Shown one piece after another: positions 16,857 to 25,322 of a stretch of DNA of 64,000 nucleotides. The number at the start of each line of letters is the position of its first letter. Position 1 is the stretch's first letter. The position numbers and the translations under genes were made by a program. The notes under the pieces are model-generated. The model was not told the origin of the DNA. It saw only the letters and a list, made by a program, of their open reading frames with translations, and searched no databases. The stretch comes from an uncultured Roseibium sp. (GTDB taxonomy: Bacteria; Pseudomonadota; Alphaproteobacteria; Rhizobiales; Stappiaceae), in NCBI RefSeq assembly GCF_963669205.1, contig NZ_OY769915.1, positions 2,826,001 to 2,890,000 of the forward strand. Reading direction: 5' to 3'.

Positions 16857-17695
16857 GCGTGTTCCTCGCCCCCCATCGCTTCGGACAACCTGGCAGAGAC
16901 TTCGGAGCAGGCCTGACGGTACTCTTCCGATGTCCGGTAGTGACTGTCCCGCTCCAGACTTGTGTGCAGCGGAAAATCGGAATCGACCCGGCCCGGTCTG
17001 GCTTTCATGACGACGATCCGGTTGGCAAGATAGGCGGATTCAAACACCGAATGCGTCACGAAAACGACCGTGATTCCGGTTGATTTCCAAAGCGCCAGAA
17101 CATCGTCGTTGAGTTTCTGGCGGGTAATCTCGTCGAGAGCGGCAAAAGGTTCGTCCATCAGAAGAAGCTTGGGTTCCGTGACGAGCGCGCGCGCGATGGA
17201 AACCCGCATTTTCATGCCACCCGACAGTTCCCTCGGATAGGCCTTGTGGAAATCGGCAAGGCCGACGCTCTCCAGCGCGGACATGATGCGATCGCTCGCG
17301 GCTTTCCTGGAGATGCCCTTGAGGCGCATCGGCAGATAGACATTCCCGAAGACGGTCTGCCATGGCATCAGGGTCGGTTCCTGAAACACGAAACTGATGT
17401 CGCCATCTGGAAGACCGCGCGCGTTGATCCTGAAACTCGGCCAGTCGATGATCCCTTCGGAGATACCGCCAAGCCCGGCGATGATTCTGAGGGCGGTTGA
17501 TTTCCCGCAGCCGGACGGGCCGAGCAGGCTTATGAATTCGCCTGGCATGACGGTCAGCGTCATGTCCGAAAGGGCAACGGTGCCGTTGGAAAAGACCTTG
17601 GTGACATTCTTCATCTCGACAAGGGAACGAGAAGTTTTGAAGTCTGCGGTCGGGTGCAGGTGCGTTTCTGAACTGCCTTGTTCGGCTATGACCAT
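16853..17695 (-). CDS. ABC transporter ATP-binding protein (NitT/TauT/THI5 type)
   Basis: This protein of 280 residues carries Walker A GPSGCGKST, the Q-loop in FVFQEPTLMPW, the signature LSGGMKMRVSIARAL, Walker B LLLMDEPFAALDE and the H-loop FVTHSVFES. It energises uptake with the permease (4-base overlap) and the binding protein (71 bases upstream). The family is that of nitrate, taurine and pyrimidine-precursor importers. Confidence 0.93.
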   Translation of the reverse strand: MVIAEQGSSETHLHPTADFKTSRSLVEMKNVTKVFSNGTVALSDMTLTVMPGEFISLLGPSGCGKSTALRIIAGLGGISEGIIDWPSFRINARGLPDGDISFVFQEPTLMPWQTVFGNVYLPMRLKGISRKAASDRIMSALESVGLADFHKAYPRELSGGMKMRVSIARALVTEPKLLLMDEPFAALDEITRQKLNDDVLALWKSTGITVVFVTHSVFESAYLANRIVVMKARPGRVDSDFPLHTSLERDSHYRTSEEYRQACSEVSARLSEAMGGEEHA

Positions 17696-17766
17696 CTTGA
17701 ACTCTGGAAAGTGTGAGCGCCGCCCCGCACGTCGGCATGCGGGGCGGAAAAAACGCCGGTTCGACC

Positions 17767-18777
17767 TTACTTTTTCAGGTCGAGACCAACTCCCTTACAG
17801 ACGAACTCAACGGTATATGACTGCTTGTAGTCAAGGGTCGGATCGACAACCTCGATCGAGGCAAGCGTGTCGAAAAACGCTTCGAAATGCGCATCGGTCA
17901 TGCAGCCGATGCCTTTTTCAAGCGTTTCGCCTGAATCGACGATGCCGTATTCCTTCATCTTGGCGAGGGAATACGCGAGCTGCCCGTCGGTCATTTCCGG
18001 GTTGTCTTTTTTGATCAACTCGTTTGCGGCGGCATTGTCGCCATAAAGGTAGTTGTACCAGCCTTCGATCGAGGCATCGACGAAACGCTGAACCAGATCA
18101 GGGTTCTCGTCGACCAGGGCCTTGGACGTGGTGATCATCGTGGAATAGGGCGTCCAGCCCTCGTCTGCCAGAAGGAACACTTTCGGTGCCCATCCGGCCT
18201 GTTTCTCGATTTCGTAGGGTTCGGATGTTAGGTAGCCCTGCTGCCCCGATTTCGGATCGACGATGAACGGCGCCGGATTGAACGTGTACGGCTTGTATTG
18301 CGCGTCGGTGAAACCCTCGAAATTCTTCTTCATCCATTCGAAGTAGGTGACGTACCCGTCCTTGCCCATGAAAATGGTGTCGAGTTTCGTCAGGTCGGTG
18401 AATTTCTCAATGCCCTGATCGGGGTGGGCGGTCAGGATCTGGGGATCCTTCTGGAACATGCTGGCGACGTTGATCAGCGGAATGCCTTCCTTGACATAGT
18501 CGAACCCCTTGAGCGTGCCGCCCATGTAGAAATCGATCTTGCCCGAGATCAGGAGGGCGTCATTGGCCGCCTGCGGACCGCCAGGTGCAATTGTGACCTT
18601 CAGGCCGTATTTTTCGTAGGTGCCATCTGCAACCGCCTGATAGAAGCCGCCATGCTCGGCCTGAGCCAGCCAGTTGGTGCCGTAGGTGACCTCGTCCAGG
18701 GCGAGGGCCGGCGCAGTCGCGGTTCCGGCCAAGAGAACAGTTGCAAGAAGCGTCCTTGCAGACGGGAAAACGGTCAT
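17767..18777 (-). CDS. NMT1/THI5-like substrate-binding protein of ABC transporter
   Basis: This protein of 336 residues starts at the ATG at 18777, six bases after GGAGGG; the longer frame from 18825 lacks a ribosome site. A signal peptide (about 1-26, ending APALA) is followed by the THI5/NMT1 pattern: LDEVTYGTNWLAQAEHGGFYQAVADGTYEKYGLKVTIAPGG, the GKIDFYMGG segment and a C-terminal lobe. Relatives bind thiamine-pyrimidine precursors, riboflavin or other heterocycles. It is the first gene of the catabolic operon and diverges from the LysR gene, which probably controls it. Confidence 0.9.
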   Translation of the reverse strand: MTVFPSARTLLATVLLAGTATAPALALDEVTYGTNWLAQAEHGGFYQAVADGTYEKYGLKVTIAPGGPQAANDALLISGKIDFYMGGTLKGFDYVKEGIPLINVASMFQKDPQILTAHPDQGIEKFTDLTKLDTIFMGKDGYVTYFEWMKKNFEGFTDAQYKPYTFNPAPFIVDPKSGQQGYLTSEPYEIEKQAGWAPKVFLLADEGWTPYSTMITTSKALVDENPDLVQRFVDASIEGWYNYLYGDNAAANELIKKDNPEMTDGQLAYSLAKMKEYGIVDSGETLEKGIGCMTDAHFEAFFDTLASIEVVDPTLDYKQSYTVEFVCKGVGLDLKK

Positions 18778-18879
18778 TTCATACCCTCCAATTAAGCAAA
18801 ACTGCCGCGTAACCGCACTTTTCAATAATATTTGAGCCCTTGAAGTGCACGTTGAAAAGCATCAAAATTCGCCTGCAGC

Positions 18880-18896
18880 GATGACTAATAGTCATC
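18880..18896. promoter_or_regulatory. palindromic operator candidate between LysR gene and ABC operon
   Basis: GATGACTAATAGTCATC is a perfect inverted repeat with 8-base arms around one A, in the divergent intergenic region. A second inverted repeat (TTTGTGC-TTCAT-GCACAAA, 18918-18936) lies just before the LysR start. Both are suitable LysR-type binding sites, with T and A in the usual T-N11-A geometry in the second. Confidence 0.55.
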
Positions 18897-18949
18897 ACGT
18901 ATTTTGAGTGGTGATCATTTGTGCTTCATGCACAAAAAGGAGGCGGTCG

Positions 18950-19921
18950 TTGACGCAGTTACATTCCCGCAAGCTTCAGTATCTTGACGAGATCGCCCGG
19001 TCGGGTTCGATCCGCAAAGCCGCCGATCGGCTCAATGTCTCGTCCTCCGCGATAAACCGCCAAATCCTTGCGCTGGAGGAGGAATTCGGTGTGCCGTTGT
19101 TCGAGCGTCTTCCCCGTGGCCTCCGCCTCACGGCGGCCGGCGAACTGTGCATCGAGCATGTGCGCGACGTCTTGAAGGACTTTTCGAAACTTGAAACACG
19201 CATCAGGGCACTCAAGATGCCGCAGGCCGGACGCATTTCGCTGGTCACGACCGTGGGTCTCGCTTCAGGTCCGTTGCCGGAGATCATCGGACGGTTTATC
19301 GAACAGAATCCGAGGGTTCATATCAAGCTGCGCAGCGACGGTGGAACCACCACGGTCAATCCGGTCCTGACGGGCGATGTGGATATTGGCCTGGGTTTCA
19401 ACATCGCTGCGATGCCGGGTATCCGTACCCTTGCGACGTTCGATATTCCCATCGGCGCGGTCGTGCCGCCGGAGCACAAGCTTGCGGAGAGCACCGGTCC
19501 CGTCGACCTCGTGGATCTTGTGCAGGAGCGCATGGTGCTGGCGCAATCGGGGACAAGCCTGAGGGATGTCATCAATCTTGTTCTGTCCTCGATCCCGGTG
19601 CCTGTAGAGCCGGTTCTGGAAACGAATTCATCTGAGACCGTACGGCAACTCGTACGCCGGGGTATCGGCATCAGCCTGCTGAACCCGCTTGATGTGGTCG
19701 CCGAGTGCCGCCGCGGCGAACTGGTGTTCCGGCCGCTCGCCGCCATGCAGACACATCACCAGCCGATGAAGCTGTTCACCCGGGCGAGGGCCTCGGTGGA
19801 CGCATCGACAAGCCTCTTCATCGAGTTCCTGCTGAAGGAACTCGGCGCACTTGTCGCGGACCTGCAGAAAGACGGCAACCTGCCGGCCCAAAGGGGATCA
19901 TTCGGGCCGATAAAGACCTGA
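18950..19921 (+). CDS. LysR-family transcriptional regulator
   Basis: This protein of 323 residues starts at the TTG at 18950, six bases after AAGGAGG; the ATG-like starts further upstream lack this. The N-terminal helix-turn-helix is clear (YLDEIARSGSIRKAADRLNVSSSAINRQILALEEEFGVPLFER), followed by an effector-binding domain with two lobes (about 90-300). It is divergent from the ABC/amidohydrolase operon with palindromes between them, so it probably activates that operon in response to its substrate. The 3' end overlaps the creatininase gene by 24 bases in convergent orientation. Confidence 0.92.
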   Translation: MTQLHSRKLQYLDEIARSGSIRKAADRLNVSSSAINRQILALEEEFGVPLFERLPRGLRLTAAGELCIEHVRDVLKDFSKLETRIRALKMPQAGRISLVTTVGLASGPLPEIIGRFIEQNPRVHIKLRSDGGTTTVNPVLTGDVDIGLGFNIAAMPGIRTLATFDIPIGAVVPPEHKLAESTGPVDLVDLVQERMVLAQSGTSLRDVINLVLSSIPVPVEPVLETNSSETVRQLVRRGIGISLLNPLDVVAECRRGELVFRPLAAMQTHHQPMKLFTRARASVDASTSLFIEFLLKELGALVADLQKDGNLPAQRGSFGPIKT

Positions 19922-20698
19922 CAGCGGATACGCGGCGAAGTCATTCAGCATGTCGATGAAACCTGACACCTGGTGCGCGCAGATGGCCGACCCCTTGTCG
20001 GCTGTCGCGTTGGACGCATCACCGACCACACCGGCGGGATTGAGGTCGTGCGCAATCCACGCCAGTGCGTGCGGCGGCGTCGGCTGAATGTATTTCGAGG
20101 CGGCCTTCATGTCCTCGGCCCTGGACCGGAAATTCTCGGCGTTTTCCATCCGGACAAGATCGGGACGGAAATGCAGCATCAGCGAGGTTTCGACGTCACC
20201 GCCGTGGATGCCGAAACGGGACTCGTGCTCCGAGATCATTCCATCAGGGTGTCCGAACCGGCTCCAGTGCGTCACCAGGACGGCCATGTCGAAGCGCACG
20301 CGAAGCTCGCGGGAAACAATGCTGATGATATCCGTATTGCCGCCGTGCGAGTTCACGACGACCATTTTCCGCACGCCGGCCTCGTTGACTTTTTCGCCGA
20401 TCGCCGTCCACATGGGGATCAGCAGGTCGGCTCCGAGCGTAAGCGTCCCCGGACCATACTTGTGCTCGTTGGCCTTGCCGATCTCCTGCACCGGCAACAC
20501 GAGAACATCCAGTTCTTCGGGAAGTTGCCTGCGTGTTTCCTCCAGCATACCGCGCGCGATCGAGACATCCGTCGATATCGGCAGGTGCGGCCCGTGCTGT
20601 TCGGTCGAGGCGGTCGGAAGGATGGCGATGACGCGTTCGGGATCCAGATCGGCAAAGTCTGAAGTGTTCAGTTCATTCCAGTAAAAACACTTTGCCAT
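19898..20698 (-). CDS. creatininase-family amidohydrolase
   Basis: This protein of 266 residues starts at the ATG at 20698, eight bases after GAGG; an ATG six bases earlier is too close to that site. It has the creatininase metal residues: Glu and His in ASTEQHGPHLPISTD, Asp in the same block, His in VVNSHGGN and Glu in GGDVETSLML. The family opens small cyclic amides (creatinine) and also includes ArfB, IolN and MftE. Its position next to the LysR gene and an amidohydrolase operon suggests a role in the same heterocycle pathway. Substrate unproven. Confidence 0.9.
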   Translation of the reverse strand: MAKCFYWNELNTSDFADLDPERVIAILPTASTEQHGPHLPISTDVSIARGMLEETRRQLPEELDVLVLPVQEIGKANEHKYGPGTLTLGADLLIPMWTAIGEKVNEAGVRKMVVVNSHGGNTDIISIVSRELRVRFDMAVLVTHWSRFGHPDGMISEHESRFGIHGGDVETSLMLHFRPDLVRMENAENFRSRAEDMKAASKYIQPTPPHALAWIAHDLNPAGVVGDASNATADKGSAICAHQVSGFIDMLNDFAAYPLSGLYRPE

Positions 20699-21240
20699 TT
20701 GCATTACCTCAGATCACAAACACACGTTCCCTGATTGGGGTAGAAAAATCGGTGCGGCATGAGAAGCATCATTATGTCCACGCGATGCTGCCTTTTTGCG
20801 GACAGTGCCGGTCCCTTGTCATATCATTCGGGCGCTGGTTCAGCGCGTTTTGAACGACCGGGCGCGCGATGAGACGGCTGTTGCGGGCTCCCTCGGAATG
20901 CATCCGCCTGAACTGATCTCGATGTTCAGAGTCCCGCCCGATCCCGGGCAACGTGCCTGCGCGACCTGCGGAAAAGGTTTGACGCATGGAAACGAGCAGT
21001 TGTTAATAGGCATAGTTAAAAGAAGTGCCGTAACGGGAACTGTTTCAATTTTGGAATGTTCGATATTGAGAATTGCTTTGCCCGTTAAGGATTCTCGTTA
21101 ATGAAATTGTTTACGATGCGCGCGGTTTTTTGCGTTCAACATATTGAAAAATAAAAGAAAAAACTACAGCCAAATTCCACTCGGATTTTGGCAAAAGAAT
21201 TGCATTTCAGTCCTCACGAATGAACTGGAGGAGTTTATTT
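20699..21240. other. intergenic region, no gene recognised
   Basis: This stretch of 542 bases separates the creatininase gene from the gene at 21241. Two overlapping frames (20772-20987 minus, 20796-21101 plus) lack family features and ribosome sites. The part after about 21000 is markedly AT-rich and probably holds the promoter of the next gene. Confidence 0.5.
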
Positions 21241-22038
21241 ATGCTTTCCCATGCCGAGTTTACGTCATTTGACAGCCGCCCCGTGTCAAGCGCAGAAGAT
21301 GTCTTCGTATTTGACCTTGCGGCACTGGTCCCCGGCACGTGCTGCCAGATAGATCATGATTTTGCTATTTATCTTCGTACCTTTGCAAACTCCCGGCCGT
21401 GTTACCTGCTGACGAGCGTAACCTACAACGAACTGATGGCGCGGTTGCCGACCAGCGTCAGAAAAGCTTTCAGGGGCGTGTTTGCGTCTTCCGGCGCCGA
21501 GCTTTGGAGCAGTGACGAAGTGGTCGAGCGCGTTGAACACACGTTTTCCGATGATCTATACGAGTACCTCGTGAAGGTTGTTCAAAACAGCGCGTACCCG
21601 GTCAAGGATGCGCCACTTATCGAAAACGGTCCGGCGACGCTGAGGGTCTGCCTTGCAGGGACAAAGGCATCGATCGGACAGCTGAGCACTTACCTGAACT
21701 GGGAAATCGAGCACCGCGAGTTGCCGGTCATCGTTCACGAACTCCAGTCGAAATTTCCGGACCACGATGTACATCAGGACAGCGATACCAGCCTGCTGGT
21801 CGCGCCGGCGACCATGTCCACGTCGCGCGTCCATCGCCGCATTGCATCCGAACATGCCGATGCGCGCGTCATTTCATGCATGTCCCCGCGGTCGGCGAAT
21901 GGTTTTGCCGGGCCGTTTTGCAACGCGCTCTCGGATTCGGACCTTGCTACCGAGGTTGGCGGTCCGAGTGATCTGAGCCAGCTTATGAGTTACGAAATGC
22001 GGCGAAGAGCAGCGGATGAACTGCTTGCAGCCGAGTAG
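21241..22038 (+). CDS. HAD-superfamily protein of phosphomannomutase-like fold, catalytic motif lost
   Basis: This protein of 265 residues has a GGAGGAG ribosome site seven bases before the ATG. Its order of segments matches eukaryotic-type phosphomannomutase and related HAD cap-C2 phosphatases: an N-terminal strand, YLLTSVTYNELMARL, FASSGAELWS (compare FPENGL), a cap with LIENGPATLRVCLAG and IVHELQSKFPDHDVHQDSDTSLLVAP. The nucleophile motif DxDGT, however, reads FDLAALV, so the second Asp and the Thr are missing. It is probably inactive as a phosphotransferase or has a new role. It is followed by a strong terminator and is alone in its transcript. Confidence 0.6.
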   Translation: MLSHAEFTSFDSRPVSSAEDVFVFDLAALVPGTCCQIDHDFAIYLRTFANSRPCYLLTSVTYNELMARLPTSVRKAFRGVFASSGAELWSSDEVVERVEHTFSDDLYEYLVKVVQNSAYPVKDAPLIENGPATLRVCLAGTKASIGQLSTYLNWEIEHRELPVIVHELQSKFPDHDVHQDSDTSLLVAPATMSTSRVHRRIASEHADARVISCMSPRSANGFAGPFCNALSDSDLATEVGGPSDLSQLMSYEMRRRAADELLAAE

Positions 22039-22086
22039 GACCTGCGAAACACCGCTGTCCTGCGGCAACCGATCGTGCCACTAGTG

Positions 22087-22116
22087 ATCCCGGGCCAGCG
22101 TGCCCGGGATTTTTTT
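22087..22116 (+). terminator. rho-independent terminator after the HAD-like gene
   Basis: A perfect 9-bp stem ATCCCGGGC/GCCCGGGAT with a 6-base loop is followed by a run of T, about 50 bases after the stop codon. Confidence 0.93.
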
Positions 22117-22257
22117 GTCGGGTCGAAGTCGGCCCGGCACCATTTTCAATGCGGTACTTGGGGCATGAAAGAGTGTGAACAACATGCTGAAAAGCTTGTG
22201 CTCTTGTCAGATCCTGCCCGAGATGGAAGGTTGTCGGATCATGGGAAGGGAGGCCGC

Positions 22258-23298
22258 ATGGATAACTGGGTAGCCAAGGCCGTCGGAAAGATCACCGCGG
22301 ATGCGCATCGTTCGGCGGATACGCATCTTTTCAAGCTGCAGATACCCCGCCTCGAAGGGGTCGACCTTTACCTGAAGGACGAAAGCACACACCCGACCGG
22401 CAGTCTCAAGCACCGGCTTGCGCGCTCGCTTTTTCTTTACGCGCTTTGCAACGGCAAGATCCGGGAAGGAACCACCGTTGTCGAGGCATCATCAGGCAGC
22501 ACGGCCGTGTCGGAAGCCTATTTCGCCAGGATGATCGGTGTTCCCTTCATTGCGGTCGTTCCCGAAAGCACCGCGCACAGCAAGATCCGGCTGATCGAGC
22601 TTTATGGCGGCAAGGTCCACTACGTCGCGTCGGCACCGGAGATGCACGGGGCATCGGTCGAACTCGCCCGCTCGATCGGCGGGTATTTCATGGATCAGTT
22701 CGCCTTTGCCGAACGGGCAACGGACTGGCGTGGAAACAACAACATTGCAGAAAGCATCTATCGTCAGATGGAGTTCGAGCCGCATCCGGTGCCGAGACTG
22801 TTCGTCATGAGCGCTGGCACCGGAGGCACCTCCGCAACGCTCGGGCGCTATATCCGCTACAAGGGCCATGACACGGAACTGATGGTCGTCGACCCGGACT
22901 ATTCCGTCTTCTACGACAGCTACATGTCCGGCGACCGCAGTCTCACCTCCGCAAGGTCAAGCCGGATCGAGGGCATCGGGCGTCCGGAAGTAGAACCTTC
23001 GTTCCAACCGGATGTGATCGATTCCATGCTCAAGGTGCCGGATGCGGCAAGCGTTGCAACCATCCTGTGGCTGGAAAAGCGTATCGGAAGACGGGCTGGC
23101 GGGTCGACGGGTACAAACCTCTGGGGGGCCTTGAAGGCTGCCCGCGACATCATGGAACGCGGTGAGCGCGGTTCAGTCGTGACGCTGATGTGCGACAGCG
23201 GCGAACGCTATCTGGATACCTATTACAATCCGGACTGGGTGGCAGAGCATATCGGGGACATCGGCGTCTACTCGGAAGCGCTCGATGAATGGGGGTAG
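22258..23298 (+). CDS. PLP-dependent cysteine synthase-family enzyme (Cds1-like)
   Basis: This protein of 346 residues starts at the ATG at 22258 with GGGAGG just upstream; the longer frame from 22075 crosses the terminator. The PLP lysine lies in DESTHPTGSLKHRLA, the phosphate-binding loop is SAGTGGTSATLG, and a substrate loop is EASSGSTAVSEAYFA. The length and the late CDSGERYLDTYYNPDW block match the subgroup of cysteine desulfhydrases and synthases related to Cds1, rather than the CysK encoded at 55936. It would release or handle sulfide from cysteine; the exact reaction is not fixed. Confidence 0.85.
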   Translation: MDNWVAKAVGKITADAHRSADTHLFKLQIPRLEGVDLYLKDESTHPTGSLKHRLARSLFLYALCNGKIREGTTVVEASSGSTAVSEAYFARMIGVPFIAVVPESTAHSKIRLIELYGGKVHYVASAPEMHGASVELARSIGGYFMDQFAFAERATDWRGNNNIAESIYRQMEFEPHPVPRLFVMSAGTGGTSATLGRYIRYKGHDTELMVVDPDYSVFYDSYMSGDRSLTSARSSRIEGIGRPEVEPSFQPDVIDSMLKVPDAASVATILWLEKRIGRRAGGSTGTNLWGALKAARDIMERGERGSVVTLMCDSGERYLDTYYNPDWVAEHIGDIGVYSEALDEWG

Positions 23299-23342
23299 GG
23301 CCGGACGCTCAGGCCCGGCTCTCGGCTTCCCGGTTCCGTTCC

Positions 23343-23576
23343 CTAGCGGTCGAAGGCCTGAAGCAGGAGAGACATCACGTTGAGAAACTCGTCACGCCTT
23401 TCATGCGGCAGCTCGTTGACGTTGGAGACGCCGTAATCGAGCGTCAGGATCATATCCCACATTTCACCAAGGTTTGCCTTGTCGACGGCGGACTTCAGTT
23501 TGAGCGGCGACGTCGTTGATGGGGTGACGTGTTCGGGAACATAGGCCCCGAGCGTCTTGTGAAACTGATGATGCAT
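23343..23576 (-). CDS. small hypothetical protein
   Basis: This protein of 77 residues is soluble and without Cys, signal or membrane segment. The ATG at 23576 (start MHHQFHKTLG) has a GAGTGGG site about three bases upstream, and the frame stays open a further 12 codons. No family is recognised. It converges on the PLP enzyme gene. Confidence 0.45.
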   Translation of the reverse strand: MHHQFHKTLGAYVPEHVTPSTTSPLKLKSAVDKANLGEMWDMILTLDYGVSNVNELPHERRDEFLNVMSLLLQAFDR

Positions 23577-23898
23577 GCGCCCACTCTGTAGCCTGGATGT
23601 TGTGTTCTGCACCGACTGTTCCAGCCGGTATTCTTATTGAGCGCGAGAAGCTTGGGATCAAAGGAACACTTTGTCCCTTCACGCTAAAGTAGCTATTAAC
23701 ACAAGTTACATGTCCCTGTCATCTCACCATGGGGTCAATATTCAGAAAGTTTACGCAACGACCGCCGTTGTTCTGACCCGGTGGCGTTTACGTCACTGCA
23801 AGGCAAGAGTGACAGAACGGTGTTGACTTCCGGGTGAAAGACGGGAAAAAGCTTTTCGGAAGGTTGAACCATTGACCATCGGATCAGGGAACGTTGAC

Positions 23899-24204
23899 AT
23901 GGTTGCGCGCATCTATCGCCCGGCAAAAACCGCGATGCAGTCCGGCAAGGCAAAGACCCAGCGCTGGGTGCTGGACTATGAACCGGAGGTCGCCAAATCC
24001 GTTGAACCGCTGATGGGCTACACCTCGTCTTCTGACATGAAACAGCAGGTGAAGCTTTATTTCGACACGCAGGAAGAGGCGGTTGCCTACGCCAAGCGTC
24101 ACGGCATCGCGCACCGGGTGGAAAAGGCACAGGAACGCAAGGTTCGCGGTGCGGCCTATGCGGACAATTTCAAGTTCAACCGGGTCGCTCCCTGGACCCA
24201 TTGA
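23899..24204 (+). CDS. NDUFS4-like NADH dehydrogenase accessory subunit
   Basis: This protein of 101 residues matches the alphaproteobacterial homologue of the mitochondrial complex I 18-kDa subunit: MVARIYRPAKTAMQSGKAKTQRWVLDYEP, GYTSSSDMKQQVKLYFDTQEEAVAYAKRHGI and the ending DNFKFNRVAPWTH. The subunit is attached to the matrix-arm equivalent of complex I. The ATG at 23899 (AGGGA eight bases upstream) gives the family's usual start; 23872 is open but atypical. It lies apart from a nuo operon, as is usual for this gene. Confidence 0.92.
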   Translation: MVARIYRPAKTAMQSGKAKTQRWVLDYEPEVAKSVEPLMGYTSSSDMKQQVKLYFDTQEEAVAYAKRHGIAHRVEKAQERKVRGAAYADNFKFNRVAPWTH

Positions 24205-24346
24205 GACGCCGGACCGTGCATCTTGTGTCCCCGGAAGCGGAACGGTTCGAGGATTGCCTGTTGAAACCTTGAAACCCGCATCGACACGAATGCAAAAACT
24301 GATTTTAAGACGTAGTTCAACCGGCCGTTGGGCCGGTTCGATTTCA

Positions 24347-24423
24347 GGCCCCGTAGCTCAGCTGGATAGAGCACTCGCCTTCTAAGCGAATGGTCGCAGG
24401 TTCGAATCCTGCCGGGGTCGCCA
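24347..24423 (+). tRNA. tRNA-Arg (anticodon TCT)
   Basis: The acceptor stem GGCCCCG/CGGGGTC (one G-T pair), D arm AGCTCAGCTGGATAGAGC, anticodon stem-loop TCGCCTTCTAAGCGA with anticodon TCT, T arm GTTCGAATC and encoded CCA form a complete 77-base tRNA. An integrase remnant follows. Confidence 0.97.
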
Positions 24424-24504
24424 CCTAAAAATTAAGTTATTGATATAATTAGATAAAAGAATGATTTCCGCCGCACCTGAGCCTAGGGTGCGGCGGAATT
24501 TGTT

Positions 24505-24774
24505 CTATTTTAGGTCCAGGAGCGACCAGTATTCCAGGTCGATTTTCTTGCGGTTGGCCTTCCGCGTGTAGAGGGTTGCCATGTCTTCCGACGTCCAGCC
24601 AAAGATCGCCATCATCTGCGTGACGGTCGCGCCGCGCTCGGCTGTCAGCGCCGCGCCGGCCCGCCAGCCGCAGCGAAGGTTTGGGTTCGTGGAGCCAGTG
24701 TCTCCGGGCAAACCGATGCAAGCGGCTTTGCTGCATTTGCCATCGGACGTCTCAACGCAAAGGCAACCAATCAC
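24505..24774 (-). pseudogene. tyrosine recombinase (phage-type integrase) C-terminal remnant
   Basis: The frame encodes the end of a tyrosine recombinase: RAGAALTAERGATVTQMMAIFGWTSEDMATLYTRKANRK, with the helix before the active site and the nucleophile Tyr in TLYTRKA. The N-terminal part and the upstream catalytic Arg region are gone, and the frame runs back into the 3' end of the next gene. Its position 82 bases after tRNA-Arg is typical of an integrated element whose body has been lost. Confidence 0.7.
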
Positions 24775-25322
24775 TCGATGCCGATATAGGCGATCGCCCA
24801 GACCTGCAGGCGGGCGTGTTCTTCTGCCAAGCCTTCATCTTCGACAGGCGGAAACACGATCATCGTCGGCCCGAATCCGCCGATCCCCATCGGAACCCCA
24901 TCCGAATGGGTTGCGAGGATAGGGCGGTGCGTGTCGATGCTCTGCCACGATATCTCCGCCTGGTAGCCGTCCATGGCCAGCGGCCACGCGGTTTTGCCGC
25001 CCGCGCCCGCGGTTTCCATGACATCGGACAGCAGCGGTCCGGAGAAGGAGATGTCCCGCTGCTTGTCTTTCGGACCATAAAGGATCGTGATCTCGACCTG
25101 TTCCATTGCATTCAGCATGGCTGCGTCGAAGCCGACCGCCTTGTCATAGCTAATGTCGTGGAACCCGAGGAGACCGCCATCGGTTTCGCTTCTTGCGGGC
25201 AGGTTGGTTTCGGTTACGGCGCCACCCAGCGTCACGAGCACATGGCCCTGTGGCGCTTTGACGTCGGCAAATCCCGGCAGCGCGATCAGGGAAAACAGCA
25301 GAATGGTTAGGATATGGCGCAC
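24771..25322 (-). CDS. small secreted molybdopterin-oxidoreductase-domain-like protein
   Basis: This protein of 183 residues starts at GTG eight bases after AGGAGG. A signal peptide (about 1-19) is followed by segments like the SUOX-type oxidoreductase fold: GHVLVTLGGAVTETN, FSGPLLSDVMETAGAGG, YQAEISWQS, LATHSDGVPMGIGGFGPTMIVFP. Such short forms lack the cofactor-binding Cys and are usually annotated as hypothetical. Its 3' end overlaps the integrase remnant. Function unknown. Confidence 0.7.
   Translation of the reverse strand: MRHILTILLFSLIALPGFADVKAPQGHVLVTLGGAVTETNLPARSETDGGLLGFHDISYDKAVGFDAAMLNAMEQVEITILYGPKDKQRDISFSGPLLSDVMETAGAGGKTAWPLAMDGYQAEISWQSIDTHRPILATHSDGVPMGIGGFGPTMIVFPPVEDEGLAEEHARLQVWAIAYIGIE

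Noticed and set aside
20772..21101. two overlapping short frames upstream of the HAD-like gene
   Set aside because: They conflict with each other, lack ribosome sites and show no family features.
24449..24736. second minus-strand frame over the integrase remnant
   Set aside because: It is out of frame with the recombinase signature and shows no homology-like pattern.
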